Below, in pieces: positions 38,242-47,619 of a stretch of DNA of 64,000 nt (positions within the stretch are counted from its first letter, which is position 1; every line of letters begins with the position of its first letter). The DNA comes from Colwellia demingiae (GTDB lineage Bacteria; Pseudomonadota; Gammaproteobacteria; Enterobacterales; Alteromonadaceae): the NCBI RefSeq assembly GCF_007954275.1, contig NZ_VOLT01000009.1, forward strand, positions 62,001 to 126,000, in the 5' to 3' direction. A model generated the notes under the pieces. That model saw only the letters and a program-made list of their open reading frames with translations, was not told the DNA's origin and searched no databases. Made by a program: the position numbers and the translations under genes.

Positions 38242-39639
38242 TTAATCACTGTTAAGATTAATACGCTCTTTAGGAGTAAAATTAGCTGTATCCTCTTTTT
38301 TAGATGTACTAGCATCAATTTTACTAATTAATACCTTAGCATCGCTTACAGAAAAGCTTAACGGTATGTTTTCTGTGTTACTTTCATTGAAAGCCAATTG
38401 ATTTAATGTAGCAGATTGCGAGCAGCCTGCTGTGTAAGCTTGCTTATTTTTTAATAAGGCATATTGATAGAGGTATTGCGTTGCAATTAAGTAATTCTTA
38501 CTGGTTACTGCATTTATAAATTCACTACGCAGTAACCTTTGTTCTCGCTTAGTGAGTTTGTTATATAAAGCGGATAAATAATGACGGTTTATGAAGCCTA
38601 GCGAGATAAGTATTAGTAACACTATGACGATGATTGAGTTTATTACTGATTTAATAGTGAAGTTAAACGACTTTAAAGAACTAGCTGTACTAATTTTGCT
38701 TAAGCCCCCGTCAGAAACTGTCCATGTGGATGACGGAATCAACAAACGCTCAAGTGTGTTGGTTTGACTATTCCACCAGTAGATAACTTGCTCATCGATT
38801 ACATAACGTCCAGATTTTTCAAAAATATAAGTAAAAGACTCTACGCGAGTACCTAATAACGTACCACGATTAGACTTATCAAAGACTTGTGCGGGTTTGT
38901 GATAAATACTGACTCCATCTAACGTTACCTTCTCATTATCCACCTTATTATCCGCTGGTTTATCATTAGCTGTTAGGCTCGCCGTCACTAAATTATTCGC
39001 TACGAAGTTAATTGGCTTTATCATCATTGCCGGTGTGTCATCGGCGGTAATTGTTATAGTCTGCGTGATGGCTTCGCCTATCGCATAGTTTTTATCTTCA
39101 TCGAACTGCCCGTCAACGGTTAGTGTTACCTGTGGCGACACGATGAAATTTTCAATACCTTCAAGCGCTTTAGGTAATTCAATAGTAAAATTACTTTCTT
39201 GGGTACTAAGTTCGCCGCTGACTATGCCATGGTGTTCTGTATTAACGGAGATATCGACATTAATTGGATCAATTTGATAAGCGCCGGATACGGTAGGATA
39301 TAGTGTAATTTCATGGGTTTGTGTTGCCCACGTTTGACCATTGATGCGTTTGCTACCATTTATTGTTGTAATATTGTTTGCCTGCATTACGACATTTTTT
39401 AAGGTGAAATGCTGAATTTGACTACCTGTAGCAAACCATCGGTCTGTTGATACTTCGATAGCCAGTATTAGAGCTTGTCCGACTATTTGTTGCTCTTTTT
39501 GATTGACCTGCAAGTTAATCGTTAACTTACCTTGAGTAACTAAATCCTCTATATTTTGTGCCGCTGTCGCGGTTGGTATTACCGTTAGCTGACAAATTAG
39601 AACAATAAATGTGAGTAGGGAAATAAACTTTTTATTCAT
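38242..39639 (-). CDS. BatD-like exported protein
   Basis: 465 aa from ATG 39639, which has AGGAG six bases upstream; the adjacent ATG at 39642 and an ORF start at 39660 are less well spaced. A signal peptide (FISLLTFIVLICQLTVIPTATA) precedes several Ig-like beta-rich repeats (about residues 30-310). A membrane helix (SIIVIVLLILISLGFI, about 335-350) and a cytoplasmic tail follow. This is the layout of BatD proteins. It is the last gene of the MoxR/VWA operon; such operons are implicated in envelope stress tolerance and in MoxR-assisted protein maturation, but the molecular role of BatD is unknown. Confidence 0.83.
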   Translation of the reverse strand: MNKKFISLLTFIVLICQLTVIPTATAAQNIEDLVTQGKLTINLQVNQKEQQIVGQALILAIEVSTDRWFATGSQIQHFTLKNVVMQANNITTINGSKRINGQTWATQTHEITLYPTVSGAYQIDPINVDISVNTEHHGIVSGELSTQESNFTIELPKALEGIENFIVSPQVTLTVDGQFDEDKNYAIGEAITQTITITADDTPAMMIKPINFVANNLVTASLTANDKPADNKVDNEKVTLDGVSIYHKPAQVFDKSNRGTLLGTRVESFTYIFEKSGRYVIDEQVIYWWNSQTNTLERLLIPSSTWTVSDGGLSKISTASSLKSFNFTIKSVINSIIVIVLLILISLGFINRHYLSALYNKLTKREQRLLRSEFINAVTSKNYLIATQYLYQYALLKNKQAYTAGCSQSATLNQLAFNESNTENIPLSFSVSDAKVLISKIDASTSKKEDTANFTPKERINLNSD

Positions 39640-40420
39640 CATTAACTCCTTTGTTCCCATCTTTACTATTATCTTTATCAGTTGTTATTTTTTTATTCTT
39701 TTCTTGATTAACAATCTCTTGTTGCATATAAAATTTTTGAGATAAAAAATACGCTGGATTTTTTTGTACCTGTCTCAACCACATATCATTTAGACTAGGG
39801 TCGAGAAGAAGTTGTTCTGCGCTGAGCTGTTCTATTTCTTGCTCTTTGGGAGCTACTTCACGTTCAGCGCCATCCCCTGTTTGAGGTTCGTCACCTAACT
39901 CTTTTATTGACTCTCCGTCTTCTTGTGCTTGACTAGCAGATAAACGGTTTACCTCATCAATGATGGCCTGAACGATTTTTATGTTAGTGCTAGCGGCTAG
40001 GTTTTGTGGCTCAATTGTTAATATCTGTTGATATAAGTTGCGTGCACTTATGTATTCACGGCCATGGGCTAGGGCATTAGCTTTGGCTATTTGACTTTCG
40101 ACATCAGTAAATTGACCATAAAGGTTAACTGAATTTTTATATTGCTCTGCGCCATAACTGCTATAGGCTTGCCATTGAGTGTTTTTAAATGTGTTACTAG
40201 CCTGCTGATAATGTCCCAAGTTAAACAGCACTTGTCCACGTTGATCACGGGTAAGCCAAAAGTCAGCAAATTGCTGTGGTTTCACGTAGGCGAAAAGGCA
40301 ACTTCCGATGACAACTATGCTAATTAACATACTTTTATTAACGTAGCGTTTATTAAGATAACTTCGTTGATTGGTTTGTGCGGAAAAGTTAAACCACCGT
40401 GTTGTTATTAATTTTACCAT
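39632..40420 (-). CDS. TPR protein of the Bat operon (BatB/C-like C-terminal part)
   Basis: 262 aa from ATG 40420, whose ATGG overlaps the VWA stop (ATGGTAA); an ATG at 40432 is the alternative. A hydrophobic helix (SMLISIVVIGSCLFAYV) is followed by WLTRDQRGQVLFNLGHYQQAS, which starts a TPR run, then an acidic low-complexity linker and a conserved end (DMWLRQVQKNPAYFLSQKFYMQ). In many relatives this segment is fused to the VWA protein encoded just upstream. Here it is separate, and linked by translational coupling. It probably forms a membrane complex with the two VWA proteins. Confidence 0.82.
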   Translation of the reverse strand: MVKLITTRWFNFSAQTNQRSYLNKRYVNKSMLISIVVIGSCLFAYVKPQQFADFWLTRDQRGQVLFNLGHYQQASNTFKNTQWQAYSSYGAEQYKNSVNLYGQFTDVESQIAKANALAHGREYISARNLYQQILTIEPQNLAASTNIKIVQAIIDEVNRLSASQAQEDGESIKELGDEPQTGDGAEREVAPKEQEIEQLSAEQLLLDPSLNDMWLRQVQKNPAYFLSQKFYMQQEIVNQEKNKKITTDKDNSKDGNKGVNDE

Positions 40421-41403
40421 TGCAGAGTCCATCCTTTTCTAAACCAGAACAAGAAAATACCCGCCACAACAAATACCATAGGGTAACCCGAGTCATGCCA
40501 TGGTCTACTATTGTCATCAACAATGACAAGATTGTGCTTAATGTAGTTATTAACCCTGTTAACATCACTGTTGTCATTACTCATTAATATCAGACGACCA
40601 TTACTCTCATTCGTTAATGCCTTTAACTGCTCAAGTTGCAAAGGAATGATATCAGTAGTTAATGCGGCTGACCCTTCCTCTGATTGTGCTGATTTACCTA
40701 TGCCCCAAACAAGCAACTGCGCCCCTTGTTTGTCAAAAAACTTTTTAAAGCTATTTACTGTATTACTGGTTGCGCCATCACCTATTAATAAAACCGTGCC
40801 GGGCACGCTAGAAGTAGCTAATAAATTATCGGCTAAAGGGATAATAGTTTCAGGTAACTTGCCGGAAACAGGCATAACCTTTTCATCTAATGCATCAAGA
40901 AAGTGGCGGATCATTTCTCTGTCATTGGTTATTGGCATTACTACATGCGCACTGCCAGCAAAGGCAATGAGAGCCGTTTTACTATCGCCCCTGAGTTCGA
41001 GTAACTCGATGATTTTTTGTTTTGCGCGTAATAACCTTGATGGTTGTACGTCACCTTGTTCCATGGTTTTAGATACATCAAGCGCAATGATAAGTGGTGC
41101 ATTATTCTCACTAAAAGGTGAGGATTGTTGTTGCCAAGTCGGTCCCATTAGCACAATACAAAGCGGGATCGCTAGGATTAAGGACATTTTTTGTGGAGAC
41201 AACCAGTTGTTATTATTACCGCTCACCGTTAAGTGCGACAATACTTGAGCAGACATTAAAGACCGCCATTGCGCTAAACTATCATCGCGTAATGAAAAGG
41301 CACGAATAATGTAAACAATTATGATGAATGCTAGTAACCAATAAGGGCGCAGAAAGTGAAAGTGCTGCATGTTATCAAAAAATAGTGAGATATCGTCAAT
41401 CAT
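40414..41403 (-). CDS. VWA-domain membrane protein (BatB-like)
   Basis: 329 aa. Two N-terminal membrane segments flank a short loop, a von Willebrand A domain follows (about residues 95-290), and a C-terminal helix ends in RKGW. The metal site reads ALDVSKTM, i.e. D-x-S-x-T rather than the usual D-x-S-x-S; the second loop LIGDGATS keeps the Asp. The gene overlaps BatA-like by 4 bp (ATGA) and the TPR gene downstream. VWA proteins in MoxR operons are thought to act as partners of the AAA ATPase. Confidence 0.9.
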   Translation of the reverse strand: MIDDISLFFDNMQHFHFLRPYWLLAFIIIVYIIRAFSLRDDSLAQWRSLMSAQVLSHLTVSGNNNNWLSPQKMSLILAIPLCIVLMGPTWQQQSSPFSENNAPLIIALDVSKTMEQGDVQPSRLLRAKQKIIELLELRGDSKTALIAFAGSAHVVMPITNDREMIRHFLDALDEKVMPVSGKLPETIIPLADNLLATSSVPGTVLLIGDGATSNTVNSFKKFFDKQGAQLLVWGIGKSAQSEEGSAALTTDIIPLQLEQLKALTNESNGRLILMSNDNSDVNRVNNYIKHNLVIVDDNSRPWHDSGYPMVFVVAGIFLFWFRKGWTLQW

Positions 41404-42482
41404 AATTTAGCTCTTTGTTGTTTGGCTAACTGTAGGCGGATTCGAATATTGACAATAAATAAAGCCAGCAGATAAATACTGACAAATAATACGATAGGGT
41501 AATGATGTATACTGACTCTTGGCCTAAATGATAGTGAGTCAAACTGCTGTGGTTCAAGTCTATCAATCTCAGCATAAACCTCTAATAATTCATCACTATT
41601 TAATGCTTGAAAACTTTTACCTTTGGTAATATCTGCCATAGCTTCTAAAACCTCTAAATCTACCTTTTCTTCACCAACAGCACTTGGATCGCCAATGGCG
41701 ATGGTATATATCTTAATATCTTGTGCTGCAGCAACTTTGGCGGCTTCTACTGGCGGAACTTTTGAAGCAGTATCATTGCCATCAGTTAATACAATTAACA
41801 CACGATTTTGGGTGTCAGATTGTTGGAAAACACTGATGGCTAGACCAATGGCATCACCAAAAGCGGTACTTTGACCAGCCATGCCGATATCGCTTTCGTT
41901 AAGCAAAGCTTGCCAAGTAGCTATGTCATCAGTAAAAGGGGCTTGCAGATATGGGGCATCACCAAAAAGGATAAGTCCTAATCTGTCATGTTCGCGACTT
42001 TTAACAAAGGCATTGAGTACATGTTTAACCGCCACTAATCGATTAACTTGCTCACCTTTGGCTATGGCGTTTGTATTGCTTTTTGTTGCACTAGTATCAG
42101 TGTCATTTGTTGTGTTATTCGTTAACACATTGGCAGTGTTAGGTAAGGTAAAATCTTCGACTGACATAGAGCCGGATAAATCGACTGCTATCATTAAGTC
42201 ACGCGCGGACTTTTCTTGATTAATCGGTGCACCAATCATTTCGGGTTTAGCGATAGCAGTGATAATACACAGCCATGAGAAAGCAACAATGAATCGTTGT
42301 AGGTTATTGCGATTAAGTAATACCGCACCACTTTGTGGTTTTTCACCGGTTACATCAACCAGACGAGCAAAGTAGGGCACCTTAATTGATGATTTTCGTT
42401 CTTTATAAGCAGGTGCAAACAGGGTTACAACAAAAGGGACTATGAGTAATACAAACGCCCAGGGATAAACGAACTCGATCAT
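41400..42482 (-). CDS. VWA-domain membrane protein (BatA-like)
   Basis: 360 aa. N-terminal helices (about 1-25 and 63-82), a VWA domain with the canonical metal-ion site DLSGSMS (about residue 95) and LTDGNDTAS, and a C-terminal membrane helix (YPIVLFVSIYLLALFIV). The complete D-x-S-x-S motif contrasts with the variant in its neighbour. It overlaps the DUF4381 gene by 4 bp. It lies in the order MoxR-DUF58-DUF4381-BatA-BatB-TPR-BatD. Confidence 0.92.
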   Translation of the reverse strand: MIEFVYPWAFVLLIVPFVVTLFAPAYKERKSSIKVPYFARLVDVTGEKPQSGAVLLNRNNLQRFIVAFSWLCIITAIAKPEMIGAPINQEKSARDLMIAVDLSGSMSVEDFTLPNTANVLTNNTTNDTDTSATKSNTNAIAKGEQVNRLVAVKHVLNAFVKSREHDRLGLILFGDAPYLQAPFTDDIATWQALLNESDIGMAGQSTAFGDAIGLAISVFQQSDTQNRVLIVLTDGNDTASKVPPVEAAKVAAAQDIKIYTIAIGDPSAVGEEKVDLEVLEAMADITKGKSFQALNSDELLEVYAEIDRLEPQQFDSLSFRPRVSIHHYPIVLFVSIYLLALFIVNIRIRLQLAKQQRAKL

Positions 42483-43165
42483 GTTGCAACTCCATCTGTA
42501 CCATTACTACCTGCTGCTAACTTAGTCTCAACGGGCAATTCATGATGCTTTATCCATAACTCGATTTGTTGGCGCAGTTGTATTAGCCCTTTATTAAACG
42601 GAGCATTGTTAAGGTCTATTTTGGCCATATAGGGAAGTTGAGCCAATAACCTTTCACAAGAGTAATAGTCTGAGGAATACGGTGCATCTTGTTCATGAAA
42701 ATGACATTTATTACAATGTTGGTCGAGCCATTTCACCCAAGCTATTCCCCTTAACTCGGTAATTTCTTGTCTGCATTTTATCGCAAAAAATTCATTACTA
42801 TTCTCGCCAATATTATCACTACTTTTATTTACGCCATTATTCTTGTTATTAGAAGAATAGTTACTCTCTTTCAATTGGCGATTATTGGCGAGGATAGCCG
42901 TTTTTCTAACTAATGCAGGTAATTGCCTAATATCTTCTTCATTAGAAAGAGAGCATTGAGCAAGCCAAACAAGGGCTTCGCGGCGATAGGCATTAGCTTG
43001 ATAATTTTTCCATGATTGATAAATTTTTTTGAGAATAAGCATTATCATAAATATAAAAAGTAGTTGCCAAGCAATTGTTTGAGGCCAAAAGCTAATCATG
43101 TCAGGTGCTTTTGTTTCGACAATGGCCTCGAGTAAATAATTACCCCAAGGTTTTTCAAAACTCAT
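42479..43165 (-). CDS. DUF4381 membrane protein of the MoxR operon
   Basis: 228 aa. One membrane helix (WQLLFIFMIMLILKKIY, about residues 30-48) is followed by a basic segment with YRREALVWLAQC and a helical cytoplasmic domain. The Asn/Ser-rich stretch about residues 105-125 looks like a flexible insertion. DUF4381 proteins occur almost only in these operons, between DUF58 and BatA; the function is unknown. It overlaps both neighbours by 4 bp. Confidence 0.85.
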   Translation of the reverse strand: MSFEKPWGNYLLEAIVETKAPDMISFWPQTIAWQLLFIFMIMLILKKIYQSWKNYQANAYRREALVWLAQCSLSNEEDIRQLPALVRKTAILANNRQLKESNYSSNNKNNGVNKSSDNIGENSNEFFAIKCRQEITELRGIAWVKWLDQHCNKCHFHEQDAPYSSDYYSCERLLAQLPYMAKIDLNNAPFNKGLIQLRQQIELWIKHHELPVETKLAAGSNGTDGVAT

Positions 43166-44187
43166 GACTTAATTCCTGTGCTATGTCCTGCTTTAGCACC
43201 AGTTTTACTTCCTGCTTTGTGACCAAGGGCTTTGCGCAATTGCTGCTCGACAGGGGAAATAGTGTCTATTTCAATTAACGGAATACGATACTTTTTAGCC
43301 GCTTTGACATAACTCTCTAACTGACGAGCTATTTCAGCTTCATAATTTTTTTGAACGTGCTTTTTCTCTGAAGAAAACTGGATCTGTTGCACACCATCAC
43401 TGACAATCATTTGTGACATTTTGGGTAAGGTCTGCTCTAAGGGATCAAAAATGTGGCAGGCAATAACTTCATTATGTTGCCTTAATTGCTTAACAAAATC
43501 GGTGCTTTTATCGTTAAAGCCATGACCATCACCAATTAAAATAATTAAACCATTATGGCTTGAGACTTTATTTAAGGTAGCCAACATTTTGTTATAGGAC
43601 TCACTATCATCAGTGTGTAGATGATCGTTATTGTCGATGGATAGCTCGTGGTTTTTCTTCAATACTTCCGCGAGTAAATTGACAACATGTTGTCTGCCAC
43701 GTTTAGCGGGTATTACTTTAGTTTGTTGATCATTATAAATAACTGCGCCAATGCGATCACCACTATCACTTATTTGCCAAGCAATTAACGCGGAAAGTTC
43801 AGCGGCAATCACTGATTTCATTTTATTTGAGCTACCAAAGAACATCGTCATACGTTGATCTATGGCTAAAAACACATTGCGCTCTCGCTCTTCGGTGAAC
43901 ACCTTGATATGGGGTTTTCCGGTTCTTTGCGTGACTTTCCAATCCATAGAGCGAATATCGTCGCCTGGGCGATAATGGCGCAGCTCTTCAAAATTGAGCC
44001 CTCGACCACGAAGTTTAGAGACATTTTTACCACTTAAGGCACTGTTTGCTGGCTGATTGGGTGTAAACGAAAAACCTTTATCTAAATACTTTAGCCGACG
44101 TAATTCATTGAGGTCAACGTAAATCGCTGACTTATCTTTAGAGCCATCTTCAGACTTATTTTTATTAGCAGGTGTGTTGGTGCTCAT
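43162..44187 (-). CDS. DUF58 domain protein of the MoxR operon
   Basis: 341 aa. The conserved segment GLNFEELRHYRPGDDIRSMDWKVT-type (about residues 63-88) defines DUF58, and the following part has a VWA-like fold with AIDQRMTMFFGS and IILIGDGHGFND. No membrane helix is seen. It lies between the MoxR ATPase (9 bp upstream) and DUF4381, and probably links ATPase and VWA components. It ends in a basic KAGSKTGAKAGHSTG tail. Confidence 0.92.
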   Translation of the reverse strand: MSTNTPANKNKSEDGSKDKSAIYVDLNELRRLKYLDKGFSFTPNQPANSALSGKNVSKLRGRGLNFEELRHYRPGDDIRSMDWKVTQRTGKPHIKVFTEERERNVFLAIDQRMTMFFGSSNKMKSVIAAELSALIAWQISDSGDRIGAVIYNDQQTKVIPAKRGRQHVVNLLAEVLKKNHELSIDNNDHLHTDDSESYNKMLATLNKVSSHNGLIILIGDGHGFNDKSTDFVKQLRQHNEVIACHIFDPLEQTLPKMSQMIVSDGVQQIQFSSEKKHVQKNYEAEIARQLESYVKAAKKYRIPLIEIDTISPVEQQLRKALGHKAGSKTGAKAGHSTGIKS

Positions 44188-44196
44188 ATGAACCCC

Positions 44197-45195
44197 TTAG
44201 GCTACAGCCACCTGTTTAAGTATTTCATCTATTACCGCATCAGCAGTAATACCGTCAGCTAAAGCGTCGTAACTGAGTACTAGACGATGGCGTAGAACGG
44301 AATGTGCCACAGAGCGAACATCGTCAGGGTCAACGAAGTCTTTTCCGTTTAGCCAGGCTTGCGCACGGGCACATTTATCAATGGCGATACTCGCTCTTGG
44401 ACTTGAGCCAACTGTTAACCATTGTTGCAATGGTGAATCAGGATATCGTTCAGGCTTTCTCGTTGCCATAACGATGGCAACAATGTAATCGATGATGGCT
44501 TGGCTAGCATGAATTGTATGAATTTCATCTCGGGCAGTGAAAATATGATCAGGACTAATATTCTCAACAGCTTGTACGCTCTTTTCTTCGCTGCGTACTA
44601 ATTTGATGATTTCACCCTCAGCAGCATCATCAGGGTAATCAAGATTGATTTTCATGATGAATCGATCCATTTGTGCTTCAGGTAACGGGTAAGTGCCTTC
44701 TTGTTCAATGGGGTTCTGGGTTGCTAATACCATAAATAATTCAGGTAATTTGTAGGTTTTACCAGCAACGGTGATTTGTCTTTCTTCCATCGCCTCTAAG
44801 AGCGCAGCTTGTACCTTTGCAGGCGATCTATTGATTTCATCAGCAAGTAACAGGTTATTAAAAATAGGACCTTGTTGAAAAGTAAGCACGGGTTTGCCGT
44901 TAACCTCTTGGTAAACCTCTGTACCCGTGACATCAGAGGGTAATAAATCGGGCGTGAATTGTACCCGACCAAGATCTACGGCAAGAGAGCGAGCTAAGGT
45001 TTTAATTGAGCGGGTTTTTGCCGTGCCGGGTAAGCCTTCTAATAAAATATTACCATTAGTTAAAAGGGCAATGAGCAGCGAGTCTACAACATGTGACTGA
45101 CCAATAACCGATTGCTCAATTTGTGCTTTTAATAATTTTAACTGCGCTAGCGCATTAGACTTATCACTCACTTGGTCATTCATTTTGTTACTCAT
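44197..45195 (-). CDS. MoxR-family AAA+ ATPase
   Basis: 332 aa. Walker A LEGLPGTAKT, Walker B LLADEINRSP, sensor 1 LATQNPIEQEGTYPLPEAQMDRF and the C-terminal AAA lid with SPRASIAIDKCARA are all present. MoxR ATPases act as chaperones for VWA-associated complexes. It is the first gene of a seven-gene unit ending with BatD. A hairpin in the 87-bp gap upstream separates it from the cytochrome gene. Confidence 0.96.
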   Translation of the reverse strand: MSNKMNDQVSDKSNALAQLKLLKAQIEQSVIGQSHVVDSLLIALLTNGNILLEGLPGTAKTRSIKTLARSLAVDLGRVQFTPDLLPSDVTGTEVYQEVNGKPVLTFQQGPIFNNLLLADEINRSPAKVQAALLEAMEERQITVAGKTYKLPELFMVLATQNPIEQEGTYPLPEAQMDRFIMKINLDYPDDAAEGEIIKLVRSEEKSVQAVENISPDHIFTARDEIHTIHASQAIIDYIVAIVMATRKPERYPDSPLQQWLTVGSSPRASIAIDKCARAQAWLNGKDFVDPDDVRSVAHSVLRHRLVLSYDALADGITADAVIDEILKQVAVA

Positions 45196-45237
45196 AAAAC
45201 AATCCTTTTTTATTTTAACTTTAATTAGCTCATTTCT

Positions 45238-45266
45238 AACAGTTAGGTAATAGATAACTAACTGTT
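45238..45266. repeat. Inverted repeat between cytochrome and moxR genes
   Basis: AACAGTTAG (45238-45246) and CTAACTGTT (45258-45266) flank 11 nt. It could be a weak terminator for the cytochrome gene or part of the moxR promoter; there is no long T-run on the minus strand. Confidence 0.45.
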
Positions 45267-45282
45267 TTACTTAACTGATACG

Positions 45283-47586
45283 TTATTGATTTAGCTGTTG
45301 CCTAAGCGTTTGAATCACATTACTGGGCACTAACGGGGCAAGTTGTGCGAAACATTGTTTTGCTAAGCCACTTTTATGGCGGACTTGCATGTCACATAGC
45401 GCGTATAAATGTTGCGGGTTATTACTCAGTTGAAATGCTTGATACAAAGCTCCATAAGCTGCACTTGGTTTATGCTGCTCTAAACTTAAACCATAAACAT
45501 AAAAATAATGGCTGTTTTGTGGTGCAAGTTGTGTGGCAATAGCTAATGCTTGTGCTGCTTTTACTTTGTCTTTCACTCTAATATAGGCGAGTCCTAAATT
45601 ATAGGGCAGGCTAGCATCATCAGGATTTGCTGATTTTCCTTGCTGCAATATTTCAATACTTTTTTGGTTTTCGCCTCGTTGATAATAAACTTGACTCAAA
45701 TTGAGGTAAGTTCGTGCAAAATGTTTTTCTATTGCTATGCCTTGTTTGAAGGCTTTAATGGCTTGATCGTATTGTCCCTGATAGGCGGCAATAATTCCTC
45801 GATTAGAATGAGAAAAACTACGGTCATTATTAAATTGCTGACTCGCGATATATTCATTAAGGGCGGGCGTTAATTGTTCTTTTTGTGGTGCTGATAAGTT
45901 TTGCCACAAACTGGTTAAGGCAAAAGCAGCATTGACCCTTACTGCTAAGACTTTATCTTTTAATAAAGGTGATAAAATACGCCACTTTTCAGCGCCTGCC
46001 ATATTTTGAGCACCTTCAATTGCACCTAATCGAATGTTCTCATCTGGATTTTTAACGGCTCTGGCAATAGCGATAATAGTATTGGTGTTAGATATGCTAG
46101 CCATCTTAGTTAATGCAGAGGCGCGGATAATGCCAGCATAACTGGTAGTTTGTGCAATGCGAGATAACTCAGAAGAAACACCTTGTAGTTGTTGTTCATT
46201 TAATGCCAAGTTAATAGCTGAAAAAACTGCGACAAAATCCTTTTCCGCTTCAACTGATGAATTTGGATACCAAGCATTAACCTTGCTCGAACTCCATTGG
46301 CTATCTTTATCATCATGACAACTTAAACAGGTATCAGGTGTTCCTAATTTTTGCGTTAAGTTAGGCGTTGGTATATGAAAGCCATGATCACGCCTCGCAT
46401 CAATTTTCATATAAGTAGTCTCTGGCATATGGCAATTAACACATTGTGCGCCCGTAGAGTTTTCAGGATGTTTATGATGTTGTGTTGATGCGTAGTTATC
46501 ACTTTGATGACACTGCAAACAAAGTGTTTCTATTGGCAGTTTTAATTCAGCAGTGTGCGGATTATGACAATCAGTACATACCACGCCATTTTTATACATT
46601 TTAGATTGCAAAAATGAGCCATAAACAAAATCTTCGTTGTAAACTTGTCCGTCAGGGTGATAATTCGTGCTTGAAATTAAATCAAGTAAATAACGCTCAC
46701 CAAAGGCATTACCTTTAACATGATCGTTATTACTTACCTGAGTTCGTCTGCTATGACATTGCGCGCACACTAATACTTGTTGGCTATGCTCAATACTTTT
46801 TGGTGTTAAGGTTTTGTTGTTGTCTTTTACTTGCCAGTTTTGTACCGATTTTGATAAATCTCGGGTAAAACCTTTGTCATTCAATGGCATGCTTTTATTA
46901 GTTTTTTCAGATTTGTTTTTAGATTCTTTAGCCCAAATTAAATGTTCACTGGCGGCCCCATGGCAACTCTCACAAGCGACATTGATTTCACTAAAAGTAG
47001 TGTTGTAGGTGTCTGTTTTAATATCAAAGTTTTTATCTACATTGGTTGAATGACAGTCAGCACACATGTAGTTCCAGTTTTGACCGGTATTGGTCCAGAA
47101 GAATTCTTGATGCTTTTCAGTCATATCAGGGTAGAGGTTAAACCATCGTTGTCCTCCTTCTTCTTTGGCACGAGAGTCCCAAGCGAAAGGTATCAGCTGA
47201 ACTCGACCATCATCAAACTCAACCATATATTGCTGCAGTGGCTCATAACCAAAGGTATATTTAATCTGATAGTCGTGAAACTTACCATCATCACCTTTGA
47301 TATTGGCCCAGAACTGAGTACCTTTTTTAAAAAAGGTACTCAGTTTTTCAGAGGTTTTATCTTGATAAGCTAATGTGGCGTTATTAAAGTCACCTAAAAC
47401 ACTTTTGCTATCAGCATGTTTCATTGACATATCATGATGAGAGCCTTGCCAGTCTTGGTAGGCTTTTTCATGACAGCTGATACAGGCTTTTGAACCGACA
47501 AAACTTTGAGCAAAACTTTGACCTATAAAAGTATTAAGTACTAAAAAAAGTAGTCCTAAATAGATGTTTTTTGGTGATTTTGTCAT
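45283..47586 (-). CDS. Octaheme c-type cytochrome with HEAT/TPR C-terminus
   Basis: 767 aa from ATG 47586, giving a clean signal peptide (NIYLGLLFLVLNTFIGQSFA); an ATG 11 codons earlier (47619) is possible. Eight CxxCH heme-binding motifs are visible: CISCH, CADCH, CESCH, CAQCH, CTDCH, CLQCH, CVNCH and CLSCH. The last 300 residues lack Cys motifs and consist of HEAT-like (about 480-580) and TPR repeats (about 600-740), a protein-interaction platform. It should be a periplasmic electron-transfer protein of the cytochrome c554-like type. It lies just downstream of the SUMF1-like gene (33 bp gap), so the two may be cotranscribed. The electron donor and acceptor are unknown. Confidence 0.88.
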   Translation of the reverse strand: MTKSPKNIYLGLLFLVLNTFIGQSFAQSFVGSKACISCHEKAYQDWQGSHHDMSMKHADSKSVLGDFNNATLAYQDKTSEKLSTFFKKGTQFWANIKGDDGKFHDYQIKYTFGYEPLQQYMVEFDDGRVQLIPFAWDSRAKEEGGQRWFNLYPDMTEKHQEFFWTNTGQNWNYMCADCHSTNVDKNFDIKTDTYNTTFSEINVACESCHGAASEHLIWAKESKNKSEKTNKSMPLNDKGFTRDLSKSVQNWQVKDNNKTLTPKSIEHSQQVLVCAQCHSRRTQVSNNDHVKGNAFGERYLLDLISSTNYHPDGQVYNEDFVYGSFLQSKMYKNGVVCTDCHNPHTAELKLPIETLCLQCHQSDNYASTQHHKHPENSTGAQCVNCHMPETTYMKIDARRDHGFHIPTPNLTQKLGTPDTCLSCHDDKDSQWSSSKVNAWYPNSSVEAEKDFVAVFSAINLALNEQQLQGVSSELSRIAQTTSYAGIIRASALTKMASISNTNTIIAIARAVKNPDENIRLGAIEGAQNMAGAEKWRILSPLLKDKVLAVRVNAAFALTSLWQNLSAPQKEQLTPALNEYIASQQFNNDRSFSHSNRGIIAAYQGQYDQAIKAFKQGIAIEKHFARTYLNLSQVYYQRGENQKSIEILQQGKSANPDDASLPYNLGLAYIRVKDKVKAAQALAIATQLAPQNSHYFYVYGLSLEQHKPSAAYGALYQAFQLSNNPQHLYALCDMQVRHKSGLAKQCFAQLAPLVPSNVIQTLRQQLNQ

Positions 47587-47619
47587 GTGGTAATATTGCT
47601 CCAGGAAAATATTTAACAT

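Noticed and set aside
40571-41248. 225-codon plus-strand frame antisense to the BatB-like gene
   Set aside because: The opposite strand encodes a complete VWA protein in a conserved operon; the long antisense frame is a composition effect.
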